17,642 nucleotides of DNA from a bacterium (GTDB lineage: Bacteria > Patescibacteriota > Gracilibacteria > UBA1369 > LOWO2-01-FULL-3). The notes beneath the pieces were generated by a model that saw nothing but the letters and a program-made list of their open reading frames with translations, was not told the DNA's origin and did not search any database. Location: the NCBI GenBank assembly GCA_027622635.1, contig JAQBYK010000010.1:1-17642 (forward strand), read 5' to 3'. The position numbers were made by a program, and so were the translations under genes. Of the stretch, positions 7,089-14,609 are shown one piece after another (position 1 is the first letter of the stretch; every line of letters begins with the position of its first letter).

Positions 7089-8366
7089 ATGTCTCTATTT
7101 GAAAATACCTTAGCTCAGATCGAAAAGGCCGGTTCTCTTGTCAATTTGGACGATGAGATTAAGCTTATTTTGTCTAATCCTCAGAGAAGAGTAAGGGTGA
7201 GCATTCCAATAAGAATGGATGATGGAAGTCTTAAAATCTTTCAGGGATTTCGAGTTCAACACAACAATGCGATGGGTCCATACAAAGGTGGGTTTCGATA
7301 TCATCCTCAAGTTGATATGGAAGAAGTCAAAGCTTTGTCAGCCTGGATGACTATGAAGTGTGCGGTCGTTGGCATACCGCTCGGTGGCGGAAAGGGTGGT
7401 GTTATGGTAGATCCAAAACAGCTTTCTGAGTCTGAGTTAGAACGCCTCACCAGAGGCTATGTAAGGATGCTGGAACCTGTCTTGGGTCCCGAAATGGATG
7501 TACCCGCACCTGACGTTAATACCGACTCTAAAATGATGGATTGGTTTGCTGATGAATATTCCAAATTGAAAGGCAAGGATATGAGAGGAGTTGTAACCGG
7601 AAAAACTATAGAAGCAGGTGGAAGCAAGGGAAGAAGCGAAGCTACAGCACAAGGAGGAGTATTTGTTTTAGAGGAATATATCAAAGACAAAGGTCTTAAT
7701 CCCAAAGATACAAAAGTTGTAATTCAAGGTTTTGGAAATGCCGGAGGTGTTGCTGCAAAACTGCTTGCTGCTATGGACTTTGAGATCGTTGGGGTTTCCG
7801 ATTCGCAGGGAGGACTTGTTTGCAGCCATGGGATTGACCCCGCCGGATTGATGACATGTAAAATTGAGAAGAATTCTGTAAAAAATTGCGGAATACATGT
7901 CGAAGAGTTGCAAGGAATCGAGGGTGCAACTTGTAGAGTTGTCACCAACGAGGAACTTTTGGAACAGGAGTGTGACATACTTGTTTTGGCTGCCTTGGAA
8001 AACCAAATCACGATTGATAATGCCGATCAAATTAAGGCAAAAGTTATCCTTGAACTTGCCAATGGACCGATTACTCCGGAGGCGGATGAAATATTAAACA
8101 AAAATGGAATAACCGTATTGCCGGATATTCTTGCTAATGCCGGCGGAGTAACTGTTAGTTATTTTGAGATGTTGCAAAATCATGATGACAAATATTGGTC
8201 TGAAGAAGAAGTTGCAGAAAAACTTAAAAAAACCATGGTAGATGCGTGGAAGGCTGTTTTTGAAAATTCCCAGAAATACAAATGTTCGCTTAGGAATGCC
8301 GCATTTGTCACCGCTTTGATAAGGTTGGAAGAAAAAATAAAAGAAAAGGGCTTAAATAAGCTATAA
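7089..8366 (+). CDS. gdhA: Glutamate dehydrogenase (hexameric family)
   Basis: Interconverts glutamate and 2-oxoglutarate plus ammonium with NAD(P)H. The chosen start gives 425 residues, normal for the 410-450-residue hexameric class. Motifs seen: GPYKGGFRYHP at 63-73, MTMKCAV with the substrate Lys90, GGGKGGV with the catalytic Lys102, DVPAPDVNTD at 137-146 with the catalytic Asp142, and the Rossmann loop QGFGNAGG at 213-220. SDSQGGL follows the second strand of the cofactor domain, and ANAGGVTVSYFEM near the C-terminus is typical. An in-frame TTG at 7065 would add MFQRKIVS, which has no family counterpart, and the -10 element at 7076-7081 would then lie inside the gene, so ATG 7089 is preferred. 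Cofactor preference is not clear from sequence. Together with asparaginase and PPDK it suggests growth on amino acids, or nitrogen assimilation. Confidence 0.96.
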   Translation: MSLFENTLAQIEKAGSLVNLDDEIKLILSNPQRRVRVSIPIRMDDGSLKIFQGFRVQHNNAMGPYKGGFRYHPQVDMEEVKALSAWMTMKCAVVGIPLGGGKGGVMVDPKQLSESELERLTRGYVRMLEPVLGPEMDVPAPDVNTDSKMMDWFADEYSKLKGKDMRGVVTGKTIEAGGSKGRSEATAQGGVFVLEEYIKDKGLNPKDTKVVIQGFGNAGGVAAKLLAAMDFEIVGVSDSQGGLVCSHGIDPAGLMTCKIEKNSVKNCGIHVEELQGIEGATCRVVTNEELLEQECDILVLAALENQITIDNADQIKAKVILELANGPITPEADEILNKNGITVLPDILANAGGVTVSYFEMLQNHDDKYWSEEEVAEKLKKTMVDAWKAVFENSQKYKCSLRNAAFVTALIRLEEKIKEKGLNKL

Positions 8367-8373
8367 CAGATCT

Positions 8374-8401
8374 TGTCTTTTTGGAAAGAGCCTATATACT
8401 T
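8374..8401 (+). promoter_or_regulatory. Promoter of pyruvate phosphate dikinase, leaderless geometry
   Basis: -35 TTGTCT at 8374-8379, 16-bp spacer, -10 TATACT at about 8396-8401. Only 5 nt lie between the -10 and ATG 8407, placing the predicted transcription start on the start codon itself. It begins 8 bp after the gdh stop, so ppdK has its own promoter despite the close spacing. Confidence 0.6.
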
Positions 8402-8406
8402 AAAGC

Positions 8407-11070
8407 ATGACGATCATATCAAGTTCTTCGGTGGCAAAAGCATCCAAAATACCTCAAGATAGTGACGTGCAAAAATTTATTTATTCTTTTATAGAGGGGG
8501 GCCGTGATATGCGTGATTTGCTTGGAGGCAAGGGCGCTAATCTTGCTGAGATGACAAGTCTTGGCATACCTGTCCCCGCCGGTTTTGTGATTACGACTGA
8601 AGTATGTCGATTATTTTTAGATAGAGGAAATTATCCTGATGGATTTGCAGACCAACTTAAGAAAAAGTTGGAAAATCTGGAAGATCAAATGGGTAAGGTT
8701 CTAGGAGATACCAAAAACCCTTTGCTCGTATCGGTAAGAAGTGGTGCCGCTGTTTCTATGCCCGGAATGATGGATACAATCCTGAATCTGGGCCTGAATG
8801 ATAAAACCGTTAAAGGTCTAATTGAAAAGACAGGAAATGAGCGGTTTGCATATGATTCTTATCGCCGTTTCGTTCAAATGTTCGGAAGTGTGGTTATGGA
8901 GGTTTCTCATGATTTATTCGAAGAGGCACTTGAGAAGATGAAAGAAGCTAATGGAGTTAAATTGGATACAGAGCTTACTGCTGATAACTTGAAAACGCTT
9001 GTAACTGAATATAAGAAAATTGTTAAGAGGGAAACGAAGAAAGATTTTCCAGATAATCCACTTGAACAACTCAAATTATCAATTGAGGCTGTGTTTAATT
9101 CTTGGGATAACGATAGGGCTAAAACCTATAGAAGACTAAATAATATTCTCGGATTAAGAGGAACTGCTGTAAATGTACAGGCTATGGTTTTTGGAAATAT
9201 GGGGGAAGAATGTGGCACTGGAGTGGTATTTACTCGCAATCCTTCTACCGGGGAGAAAATTTTCTACGGTGAATTTCTAATGAATGCTCAGGGTGAAGAT
9301 GTTGTTGCGGGGATAAGGACTCCTATGGACATTTCTTCCCTGGAGGAGATAGACAAAGAAGCTTTTGATGAGTTGATCAAGGTTAAAGATAAATTGGAAA
9401 AACATTATAAAGACATGCAGGATATCGAGTTTACTATTGAACAGGGTAAGCTCTTTTTGTTGCAAACAAGAAATGGCAAACGTACCGCCCATGCCGCCGT
9501 CAGAATTGCTTGTGAGATGGTTGATGAGGGATTACTCACCAAAGAAGAGGCTTTGCTCAAAATCGACGCAAAATCTTTGAATCAATTGCTACATCCACAG
9601 ATCAAGGTAAGTGCTGCGAAAAATGTTATTGCAAAAGGTCTTCCCGCATCACCCGGGGCTGCTTGTGGAAAGATTGTGTTTGATTCCGATGAAGCAACCA
9701 CAATGGCGATTGATAAAAATGAAAGTGTTATTCTTGTTCGTAAAGAAACAAGTCCGGAAGATATACATGGCATGAATGCCGCCTGTGGTATCTTGACCGC
9801 TCGTGGTGGAATGACTAGTCATGCGGCTGTTGTCTGCAGAGGAATGGGGAAATGTTGTGTAGCAGGTTGTACGGAAATCGTAGTTAATGCGAGTGCCAAA
9901 AAATTGATTATTGGCGATTTGGTTTTGAAAGAAGGCGATATAATAACTTTAGATGGTAGTACCGGGGAGGTAATGCTTGGAGAAATGGATATGCAAACAC
10001 CGGAATTAACAGGAAATTTTAAAAAAGTAATGGATTGGGCAGATGATATTCGCGAGCTACAAGTAAGAACAAATGCAGATACCCCAGAGGATTGTAAAAG
10101 GGCCATAGAGTTTGGCGCCGAAGGTGTCGGGTTGTGCCGCACTGAACACATGTTTTTTGAAGACGCAAGAATATATCTGGTTAGACAGATGATTTTGTCT
10201 AAGGATGCCGAAGAGAGAAAAAAACCTTTAGCTGAACTCAAAAAACACCAAAAAGGTGATTTTGAGGGGATTTTTAAGGTAATGGATGGTCTACCTGTTA
10301 CTGTCCGTTTACTTGATCCCCCATTGCATGAATTCCTTCCTGACACCGATTCTTCCATAAGTGCTCTGGCTGATGATTTTAAAATGACAGTTGATGAACT
10401 AAAGACCGTTATCTCCAATCTGCATGAGGTAAATCCAATGCTTGGACATAGAGGCTGTCGACTTGGAATAACTCATCCTGAAATTTATCAGATGCAGGTT
10501 CAGGCGATTTCCGAGGCTGCGATGAAGGTCTCTGAAAAAGGTATTGAGGTGAATGTCGAAATTGAAATCCCTTTGGTTGGAGAAGTTCGGGAATTAGCAT
10601 TCTTGAGAAAAATAGTTGAGGAGACAATTTCCGAATATGGCGATGACGTTAATTTCAATTACAAAATCGGCACTATGATTGAGATACCCCGTGCTTGTTT
10701 AACTGCCGATCAAATTGCAAGAGAGGCGGACTTCTTCTCATTTGGCACAAATGATCTAACTCAAATGACTTACGGCTACTCTCGTGACGATCTTGGTTCT
10801 TTTGTATCCGCATATTTGGATAAAGGTATTTTGGATAGAGATCCTATGGCGGGAATTGATGAACAAGGTGTTGGGAAACTGATGCAAGTTTGTATAGAAC
10901 TCGGTCGTAAAGAAAAACCCGATTTAGAAGTCGGCATTTGCGGTGAACAAGGCGGAGATCCTCAGTCCGTAGAATTCTGTCACCGAATAGGCCTTAACTA
11001 TGTTAGCTGTAGTCCGTATAGAGTGCCTATTGCAAGGTTGGCTGCCGCTCAGGCCGTGCTCAGATCTTAG
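8407..11070 (+). CDS. ppdK: Pyruvate, phosphate dikinase
   Basis: Catalyses pyruvate + ATP + Pi to PEP + AMP + PPi, reversibly, so it can run in glycolysis (making ATP with PPi) or gluconeogenesis. At 887 residues it is full length for the family (~870-890). The N-terminal ATP-grasp domain opens with LLGGKGANLAEM (~38-49) and contains VSVRSGAAVSMPGMMDT and TGVVFTRNPSTGE. The phosphohistidine domain has RGGMTSHAAVVCRGMGK with the swivelling His472. The C-terminal PEP/pyruvate barrel contains GVGLCRTEHMF, GHRGCRLG, FSFGTNDLTQMTYG and GICGEQGGDP with the catalytic Cys845. PEP synthase (PpsA) lacks this order and is excluded. The first ~18 residues (MTIISSSSVAKASKIPQD) are an extra tail before the conserved start of the domain. 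Its TAG stop overlaps the TAA stop of the convergent NAD kinase gene. Confidence 0.97.
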   Translation: MTIISSSSVAKASKIPQDSDVQKFIYSFIEGGRDMRDLLGGKGANLAEMTSLGIPVPAGFVITTEVCRLFLDRGNYPDGFADQLKKKLENLEDQMGKVLGDTKNPLLVSVRSGAAVSMPGMMDTILNLGLNDKTVKGLIEKTGNERFAYDSYRRFVQMFGSVVMEVSHDLFEEALEKMKEANGVKLDTELTADNLKTLVTEYKKIVKRETKKDFPDNPLEQLKLSIEAVFNSWDNDRAKTYRRLNNILGLRGTAVNVQAMVFGNMGEECGTGVVFTRNPSTGEKIFYGEFLMNAQGEDVVAGIRTPMDISSLEEIDKEAFDELIKVKDKLEKHYKDMQDIEFTIEQGKLFLLQTRNGKRTAHAAVRIACEMVDEGLLTKEEALLKIDAKSLNQLLHPQIKVSAAKNVIAKGLPASPGAACGKIVFDSDEATTMAIDKNESVILVRKETSPEDIHGMNAACGILTARGGMTSHAAVVCRGMGKCCVAGCTEIVVNASAKKLIIGDLVLKEGDIITLDGSTGEVMLGEMDMQTPELTGNFKKVMDWADDIRELQVRTNADTPEDCKRAIEFGAEGVGLCRTEHMFFEDARIYLVRQMILSKDAEERKKPLAELKKHQKGDFEGIFKVMDGLPVTVRLLDPPLHEFLPDTDSSISALADDFKMTVDELKTVISNLHEVNPMLGHRGCRLGITHPEIYQMQVQAISEAAMKVSEKGIEVNVEIEIPLVGEVRELAFLRKIVEETISEYGDDVNFNYKIGTMIEIPRACLTADQIAREADFFSFGTNDLTQMTYGYSRDDLGSFVSAYLDKGILDRDPMAGIDEQGVGKLMQVCIELGRKEKPDLEVGICGEQGGDPQSVEFCHRIGLNYVSCSPYRVPIARLAAAQAVLRS

Positions 11071-11945
11071 AGGTCCCCCCAATTTAATTTATTACGGAGT
11101 CTTCTGTAATATCTGTGTCTTGTGCGGATAAGGTATAAATAGCGTTTACTCCGGCGGATTTTGATTTTATCCCCGTAGTGTAGCTCCATTGTGTCCTGGC
11201 CATCAAGGGTGAGGCCTATTTTGGCCGCTTCATCTCTGCGCTGGGTTGCAACTGTGACTGTAAGAAGCTTTCTATCCGGGATTATAATAGGTCTCATTGA
11301 TAGTGAACTTGGACAAATTGGAGTTACAATTAATCCTTCAATGTAAGGATGAATGATTGGTCCGCCCGCACTTAGAGAGTGGCCGGTTGATCCTGTTGGT
11401 GTTGCCACTATCATGCCGTCACCTCTGAACTTTACGACTTTTAAGTTATCGAATTCCAGGTCCATTTCAATCAGACGTGCGAATGCTCCCTGATTTATCA
11501 CTGCGTCATTAAGTGCCAGGCAAGTATGAATTTTTTTAGCACCCCTGTAAATAGTCACCCTGAGGACTGAGCGACGATCTTCTACGTATTTTCCCGCGAA
11601 CACTTTATTAAGCGTTTCGAAAAGCTTGTCCGGTTGGCATTCGCTGAGAAAGCCCAGGTTGCCAATGTTTACTGCCAGGACCAAGGTTTTTTTGCGAGTA
11701 AGACGTCGTGCCGTTTTAAGAAGTGTGCCGTCTCCACCCAGAACTATAACCAGGTCTACCCTAGCTAATAATTGTTCCTTATTATATCCTGTTTCACCAC
11801 TAAAGTATTCAGAAATATTGTTATCCACCAGAACCTCTTTTTTCTTCTTTTTGAGGTATCTTATAAGTTCCTCAATAGTCTTTTTGTGTGGCTTGTGATT
11901 GCGTTTTGTGATTATGCCTACTATTTGGATTTTTTTGCTTGGCAT
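11067..11945 (-). CDS. nadK: NAD kinase (ATP-NAD kinase)
   Basis: Phosphorylates NAD+ to NADP+ in the cytoplasm and is the only route to NADP. It has 292 residues, normal size. Motifs: GGDGT at 70-74 with the catalytic Asp72, NIGNLGFLSE at 93-102, LNDAVI at 145-150 (the NE/ND pair that binds NAD), and RGDGMIVATPTGSTGHSLSAGGPIIHP (~174-200), the main family signature. In the signature the usual STAY is STGH, a modest departure. A poly-Lys run at 32-36 lies in the N-terminal region. ATG at 11945 is the only start that gives a normal N-terminal strand (KKIQIVGIIT). A good promoter lies 22-50 bp upstream on the minus strand. Confidence 0.95.
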   Translation of the reverse strand: MPSKKIQIVGIITKRNHKPHKKTIEELIRYLKKKKKEVLVDNNISEYFSGETGYNKEQLLARVDLVIVLGGDGTLLKTARRLTRKKTLVLAVNIGNLGFLSECQPDKLFETLNKVFAGKYVEDRRSVLRVTIYRGAKKIHTCLALNDAVINQGAFARLIEMDLEFDNLKVVKFRGDGMIVATPTGSTGHSLSAGGPIIHPYIEGLIVTPICPSSLSMRPIIIPDRKLLTVTVATQRRDEAAKIGLTLDGQDTMELHYGDKIKIRRSKRYLYLIRTRHRYYRRLRNKLNWGDL

Positions 11946-11966
11946 AGTTGTAGTTAGTGGATTTTC

Positions 11967-11995
11967 ATTATCCTTAACAGACGACTATTTGTAAA
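11967..11995 (-). promoter_or_regulatory. Promoter of NAD kinase gene
   Basis: Reading the minus strand: -35 TTTACA (11990-11995), 17-bp spacer, -10 GATAAT (11967-11972). Both are one base from consensus with ideal spacing. The leader would be about 15 nt, without a Shine-Dalgarno motif. Confidence 0.65.
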
Positions 11996-12032
11996 TGAAA
12001 TTGATTTCTCACCTTTTTCGGAACATAAATTC

Positions 12033-12095
12033 ATGGCCCCACGTGTTTTCGCCAAACCTGTCAACTCGTTATTTGGAAAGTTTAGAAAAATTTAA
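12033..12095 (+). CDS. Possible 20-residue cationic peptide
   Basis: ATG 12033 to TAA 12093-12095 encodes 20 residues beginning MAPRVFAKPV and ending LFGKFRKI, with net charge about +5 and alternating hydrophobic and basic residues. A candidate promoter precedes it: TTGATT (12001-12006), 17-bp spacer, CATAAA (12024-12029), putting the transcript start near the ATG. It lies in the 231-bp gap between NAD kinase and the antitoxin gene. Such an ORF arises easily by chance, so this is a low-confidence call; it could be a small peptide, a leader, or nothing. Confidence 0.18.
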   Translation: MAPRVFAKPVNSLFGKFRKI

Positions 12096-12135
12096 TGTTT
12101 GATTGTTATGTTGATTTTGGGTTGCCCTTGTGATA

Positions 12136-12163
12136 AAGTAAAAATGTAAAATAATTTTACTTT
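12136..12163 (+). promoter_or_regulatory. Inverted repeat and -10 upstream of the antitoxin gene (probable autoregulatory operator)
   Basis: GTAAAATAATTTTAC at 12146-12160 is a perfect palindrome. It nests in a larger inverted repeat, AAAGTAAAA (12136-12144) with TTTTACTTT (12155-12163), so GTAAAA occurs twice direct and once inverted. A -10-like TAAAAT (12147-12152) lies inside it; the -35 is unclear. Toxin-antitoxin operons are normally repressed by their own antitoxin at such a site, so this is the likely MazE-type operator. Confidence 0.6.
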
Positions 12164-12176
12164 TGTCTGCAGAGTT

Positions 12177-12422
12177 ATGCAAATTATCAAAATTTCACCT
12201 AAGGGACAAATTACTATTCCTAAAAAATATAGAGATATGTGTGATACTGGAAACTTCGCTTTAGAAGTTAGTGGAAAAACTATTATCTTGAAACCTGTAG
12301 AAGTTAAGCCTGTCGAAAGTGATTTAGGTGATTTTTCTGCTTTGGGCTTAAGTTCTTTCGATTTTTGGGACAATGATGATGATGATATTTATGATGAATT
12401 TTATAAAGACAAAGAAGTATGA
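12177..12422 (+). CDS. Antitoxin, AbrB/MazE/SpoVT fold
   Basis: An 81-residue protein. The N-terminal half is a swapped-hairpin AbrB-type DNA-binding domain: IIKISPKGQITIPKKYRD (3-20) is the diagnostic stretch, followed by LEVSGKTIILKPVE. The C-terminal half is strongly acidic (FWDNDDDDIYDEF, ~62-74), as expected for the segment that wraps around and neutralises a MazF-type toxin. Its stop overlaps the toxin start as ATGA (12419-12422), giving translational coupling. The palindrome just upstream is the likely site of autorepression. Confidence 0.88.
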   Translation: MQIIKISPKGQITIPKKYRDMCDTGNFALEVSGKTIILKPVEVKPVESDLGDFSALGLSSFDFWDNDDDDIYDEFYKDKEV

Positions 12423-12733
12423 AACAGGGAGATATAGTTCTAGTACCTTTTCCATATACTGATTTGAGTGCCATAAAGACTAGGCCAGCGCTAATTATTT
12501 CGAAAGATGAGCTTGGGGAGGATGTAATTCTCTTAGGAATTACAAGCAAAAAAGGGCTGTTTAGTTTTGAGATTTTTGAAGAAAATTTGAAAAAGGGCCA
12601 GTTGCCTAAAAGTTCATTTGTTAAAATCAATAAAGTTGTGACCTTGAAAAAAACCATTGTTAGAAAAAGGGTCGCTATACTCAAGGATGCTGTCTGTGGA
12701 GAAATTGCAGGAAAATTTAAAGCTCAGTTTTGA
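12419..12733 (+). CDS. Toxin, MazF/PemK-type mRNA interferase
   Basis: A 104-residue protein of the CcdB/PemK barrel fold. The start GDIVLVPFPYTDLSAIKTRPALIIS (4-28) is the family signature, with Arg22 and Pro23 in the conserved K.RPALI block. The later FVKINKVVTLKKTIVRKRVAIL corresponds to the strand carrying the second active-site residues of MazF/PemK. It probably cleaves mRNA at specific short sites unless bound by the antitoxin encoded just upstream (ATGA overlap). Length is normal for the family, and no frameshift or loss is seen, so the pair looks intact. It ends 4 bp before the stop of the convergent glycosyltransferase gene. The pair interrupts two minus-strand genes, which fits insertion of a mobile TA cassette, but no flanking repeats were found. 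Confidence 0.87.
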   Translation: MKQGDIVLVPFPYTDLSAIKTRPALIISKDELGEDVILLGITSKKGLFSFEIFEENLKKGQLPKSSFVKINKVVTLKKTIVRKRVAILKDAVCGEIAGKFKAQF

Positions 12734-12737
12734 GAAT

Positions 12738-13835
12738 TTAGAGTTGTTCTAGTATTTCAAGCAGTTTTTTGGCCGAGTTTTCCCAGGAGAATTTTCTGGA
12801 TTGGGCCAGACCTTTGTTTCTAAGTTTTTCACATAGTTCTTCGCTGTTTGCCAGTTTTAGCATGGCATTCGCTATTTCTATTGGATTTTCCGGATTTATG
12901 AGCAACGCACTGTCTCCTACAACCTCAGGGATTGAGGAAGAATAGGACGCGATAACCGGACAACCTGATTTCATGGCTTCCAGTGGTGGAATACCAAATC
13001 CTTCGTATAGTGATGGAAAGACAAGTCCTTTTGCCAGGTTGTATAGTCCAACCAAACTTTTGCCTGATAAGTATCCCAAAATATGTACCTTTTTGGTAAT
13101 CTGGTTCTCCCTTATTTCGTCATATATATCCTGGAATTCCCAGCCTTCTTTTCCTACAATTATCAAATGATAACTTGGATGTTTTTCTCTGAATTTGGCA
13201 AAAGCCTTGATTAGATTTGTGTAATTCTTGCGAGGTTCAAGTGTACCTACTGCCAAAAAGAAATTTTTGGGAAGATTGGTTTTTGCTATGAACGACGTAA
13301 GAGAATCCTTTTCAACCGGCTTAAAATCATCGCCAGCAGAGCAATAAACAGTGTCAATTTTGTCCCTTTCATATTTAAACTTGTTAAGTATGTCCTTTTT
13401 TGTGTTCTGAGAAACCGTAATGATATGATCAGCTCTTTTTAGCGCACGTTTGAGGAATAACTTTTCGAGTATTACCGCCTTTTTGTTGTGGCGATTTGGA
13501 AAGAGGAACGCAACAAGGTCATGAACCGTCACTATAGTTTTGATGTGGTGAGGCAATAATGCCGGTGTAATGTAGCTACTTGGTGCGAAAAAAATATCGA
13601 CTCCTTCTCTTTTAACATCGCTGATTACCTTGTTGTGCCAAAAAAGTCCTTTCCCGTGGATCAGTTTGAGCCTGGCATTCTTGAATTGTTGAAATCCGGC
13701 GATACCTTCTTTGGCATATAGAATATATTCGTTATCACGATCGAGCCTTAGAAGATTCTGAACTATATGAAAGGTGTACCAACCTTTGCCGGCTTTTTCC
13801 CCTCCCGCGGTACGGATATCTATTGCGATCTTCAT
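12738..13835 (-). CDS. Glycosyltransferase family 4 (GT-B fold)
   Basis: A 365-residue cytoplasmic or membrane-associated retaining glycosyltransferase. The N-terminal GT-B half starts MKIAIDIRTAGGEKAGKGWYT and includes the acceptor-side segment TIVTVHDL. The C-terminal half includes FLAVGTLEPRKNYTNLIKAF (~193-212), HILGYLSGKSLVGLYNLAKGLVFPSLYEGFGIPPLEAM and GCPVIASYSSSIPEVVGDSALLINP. EGFGIPPLE provides the EX7E sugar-nucleotide motif. It resembles WbaZ/mannosyltransferase-type enzymes that build surface polysaccharides, but donor and acceptor cannot be read from sequence. The start is certain: ATG 13835 lies 6 nt after a perfect TATAAT on the minus strand. Confidence 0.93.
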   Translation of the reverse strand: MKIAIDIRTAGGEKAGKGWYTFHIVQNLLRLDRDNEYILYAKEGIAGFQQFKNARLKLIHGKGLFWHNKVISDVKREGVDIFFAPSSYITPALLPHHIKTIVTVHDLVAFLFPNRHNKKAVILEKLFLKRALKRADHIITVSQNTKKDILNKFKYERDKIDTVYCSAGDDFKPVEKDSLTSFIAKTNLPKNFFLAVGTLEPRKNYTNLIKAFAKFREKHPSYHLIIVGKEGWEFQDIYDEIRENQITKKVHILGYLSGKSLVGLYNLAKGLVFPSLYEGFGIPPLEAMKSGCPVIASYSSSIPEVVGDSALLINPENPIEIANAMLKLANSEELCEKLRNKGLAQSRKFSWENSAKKLLEILEQL

Positions 13836-13841
13836 GTTTGG

Positions 13842-13847
13842 ATTATA
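13842..13847 (-). promoter_or_regulatory. -10 element of the glycosyltransferase gene, leaderless geometry
   Basis: On the minus strand a perfect TATAAT (13842-13847) is followed by 6 nt and then the ATG (13835-13833), so transcription should start at the A of the ATG. No good -35 or TG extension is seen. The same bases contain TATACT on the plus strand (13844-13849), so opposite-facing promoter elements overlap here. Confidence 0.55.
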
Positions 13848-13848
13848 C

Positions 13849-13876
13849 TTTACAATGCCAAATTTTGCGATATGCT
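13849..13876 (+). promoter_or_regulatory. Candidate promoter of the four-helix membrane protein gene
   Basis: -35 TTTACA (13849-13854), 16-bp spacer, -10 TATGCT (13871-13876). The transcript would start near 13883, giving a leader of about 19 nt before ATG 13902. If this promoter is used, the earlier ATG at 13872 falls inside the -10 and cannot be the start. Confidence 0.4.
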
Positions 13877-13901
13877 AGGGGCAGACAATAACCAAATTAT
13901 C

Positions 13902-14609
13902 ATGCCGGATTCTTTTAAGGATAGACTAAAACAATTGCCGTTGATGCAGAAATTTATCTTGATCGGCTCCGCACTTACAGTTATTGGGGTTTTTCTGCCT
14001 TGGTATAAAGATATTGATAGATTTAACATTGGGGACAGTTTCCTTGGGATAACAGGTCCACTTTATCTTGCCGGTTTTTTGGTTTTGCTTGCCGGAATGA
14101 TTTCACTTGGCTTGATAGTTACTCAACTGCGCGGCAAAGCGCTTCCTAAACTCCCTTTGAGTGAGAGGTATTTTCATGTTTTCAATGGTGTTCTATCACT
14201 TTTGATGTTGATTCTTGCAGCATCTGTTTATTTTCATCCTAAATTTGGAATTAACCTAACCGATAAAACTGCCGGCATTGGCATGATTTTTGGATTTATT
14301 GGAAGTGCGGCAGTATTGCTTTGCGCTATTATGATTGGTCGCACAAGAGAGGTCAGCTTTGAGCAGGAAGGTCACCTTGAACCTTTGATTGATATGACAG
14401 AGAGGCAGCAAAGTCCTGTTAAACCCGAGACTAGAGTTTCACCTGAATCCGTATTTGAAGATATGCCCATTGTAGATAAGTCTGCAACTGTTGGGGATGC
14501 CATTGAGGCTTCTCGTATTAAGGAGGGACCTGGAAATGCCTGGGGTCCAGTCCAGGAATCAATTAATAATTACAGATCCGATAAAAGAGGCACTAACGAT
14601 ATTCAATGA
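13902..14609 (+). CDS. Four-helix membrane protein of unknown function
   Basis: I do not recognise the family. From ATG 13902 it has 235 residues: a short charged N-terminus (MPDSFKDRLKQLPLMQ), then four hydrophobic segments at ~17-36, ~51-78, ~97-118 and ~126-150, and a hydrophilic C-terminal tail of about 80 residues rich in Glu, Pro and Ser (VKPETRVSPESVFEDMPIVD). The Trp-Tyr pair after helix 1 (FLPWYKDIDRF) and the whole four-helix layout resemble small uncharacterised bacterial membrane proteins. Its stop overlaps the start of the zinc-ribbon gene as ATGA (14606-14609), so the two products are made together and may form a pair. An alternative ATG at 13872 would add 10 residues. Nothing points to transport or catalysis. 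Confidence 0.72.
   Translation: MPDSFKDRLKQLPLMQKFILIGSALTVIGVFLPWYKDIDRFNIGDSFLGITGPLYLAGFLVLLAGMISLGLIVTQLRGKALPKLPLSERYFHVFNGVLSLLMLILAASVYFHPKFGINLTDKTAGIGMIFGFIGSAAVLLCAIMIGRTREVSFEQEGHLEPLIDMTERQQSPVKPETRVSPESVFEDMPIVDKSATVGDAIEASRIKEGPGNAWGPVQESINNYRSDKRGTNDIQ

Noticed and set aside
7668..8030. 120-residue antisense open frame inside gdh
   Set aside because: Mirror of conserved GDH codons, no independent evidence.
9819..10418. 199-residue antisense open frame inside ppdK
   Set aside because: Ser/Thr/Pro-rich shadow of a highly conserved enzyme gene; no start signal or family resemblance.
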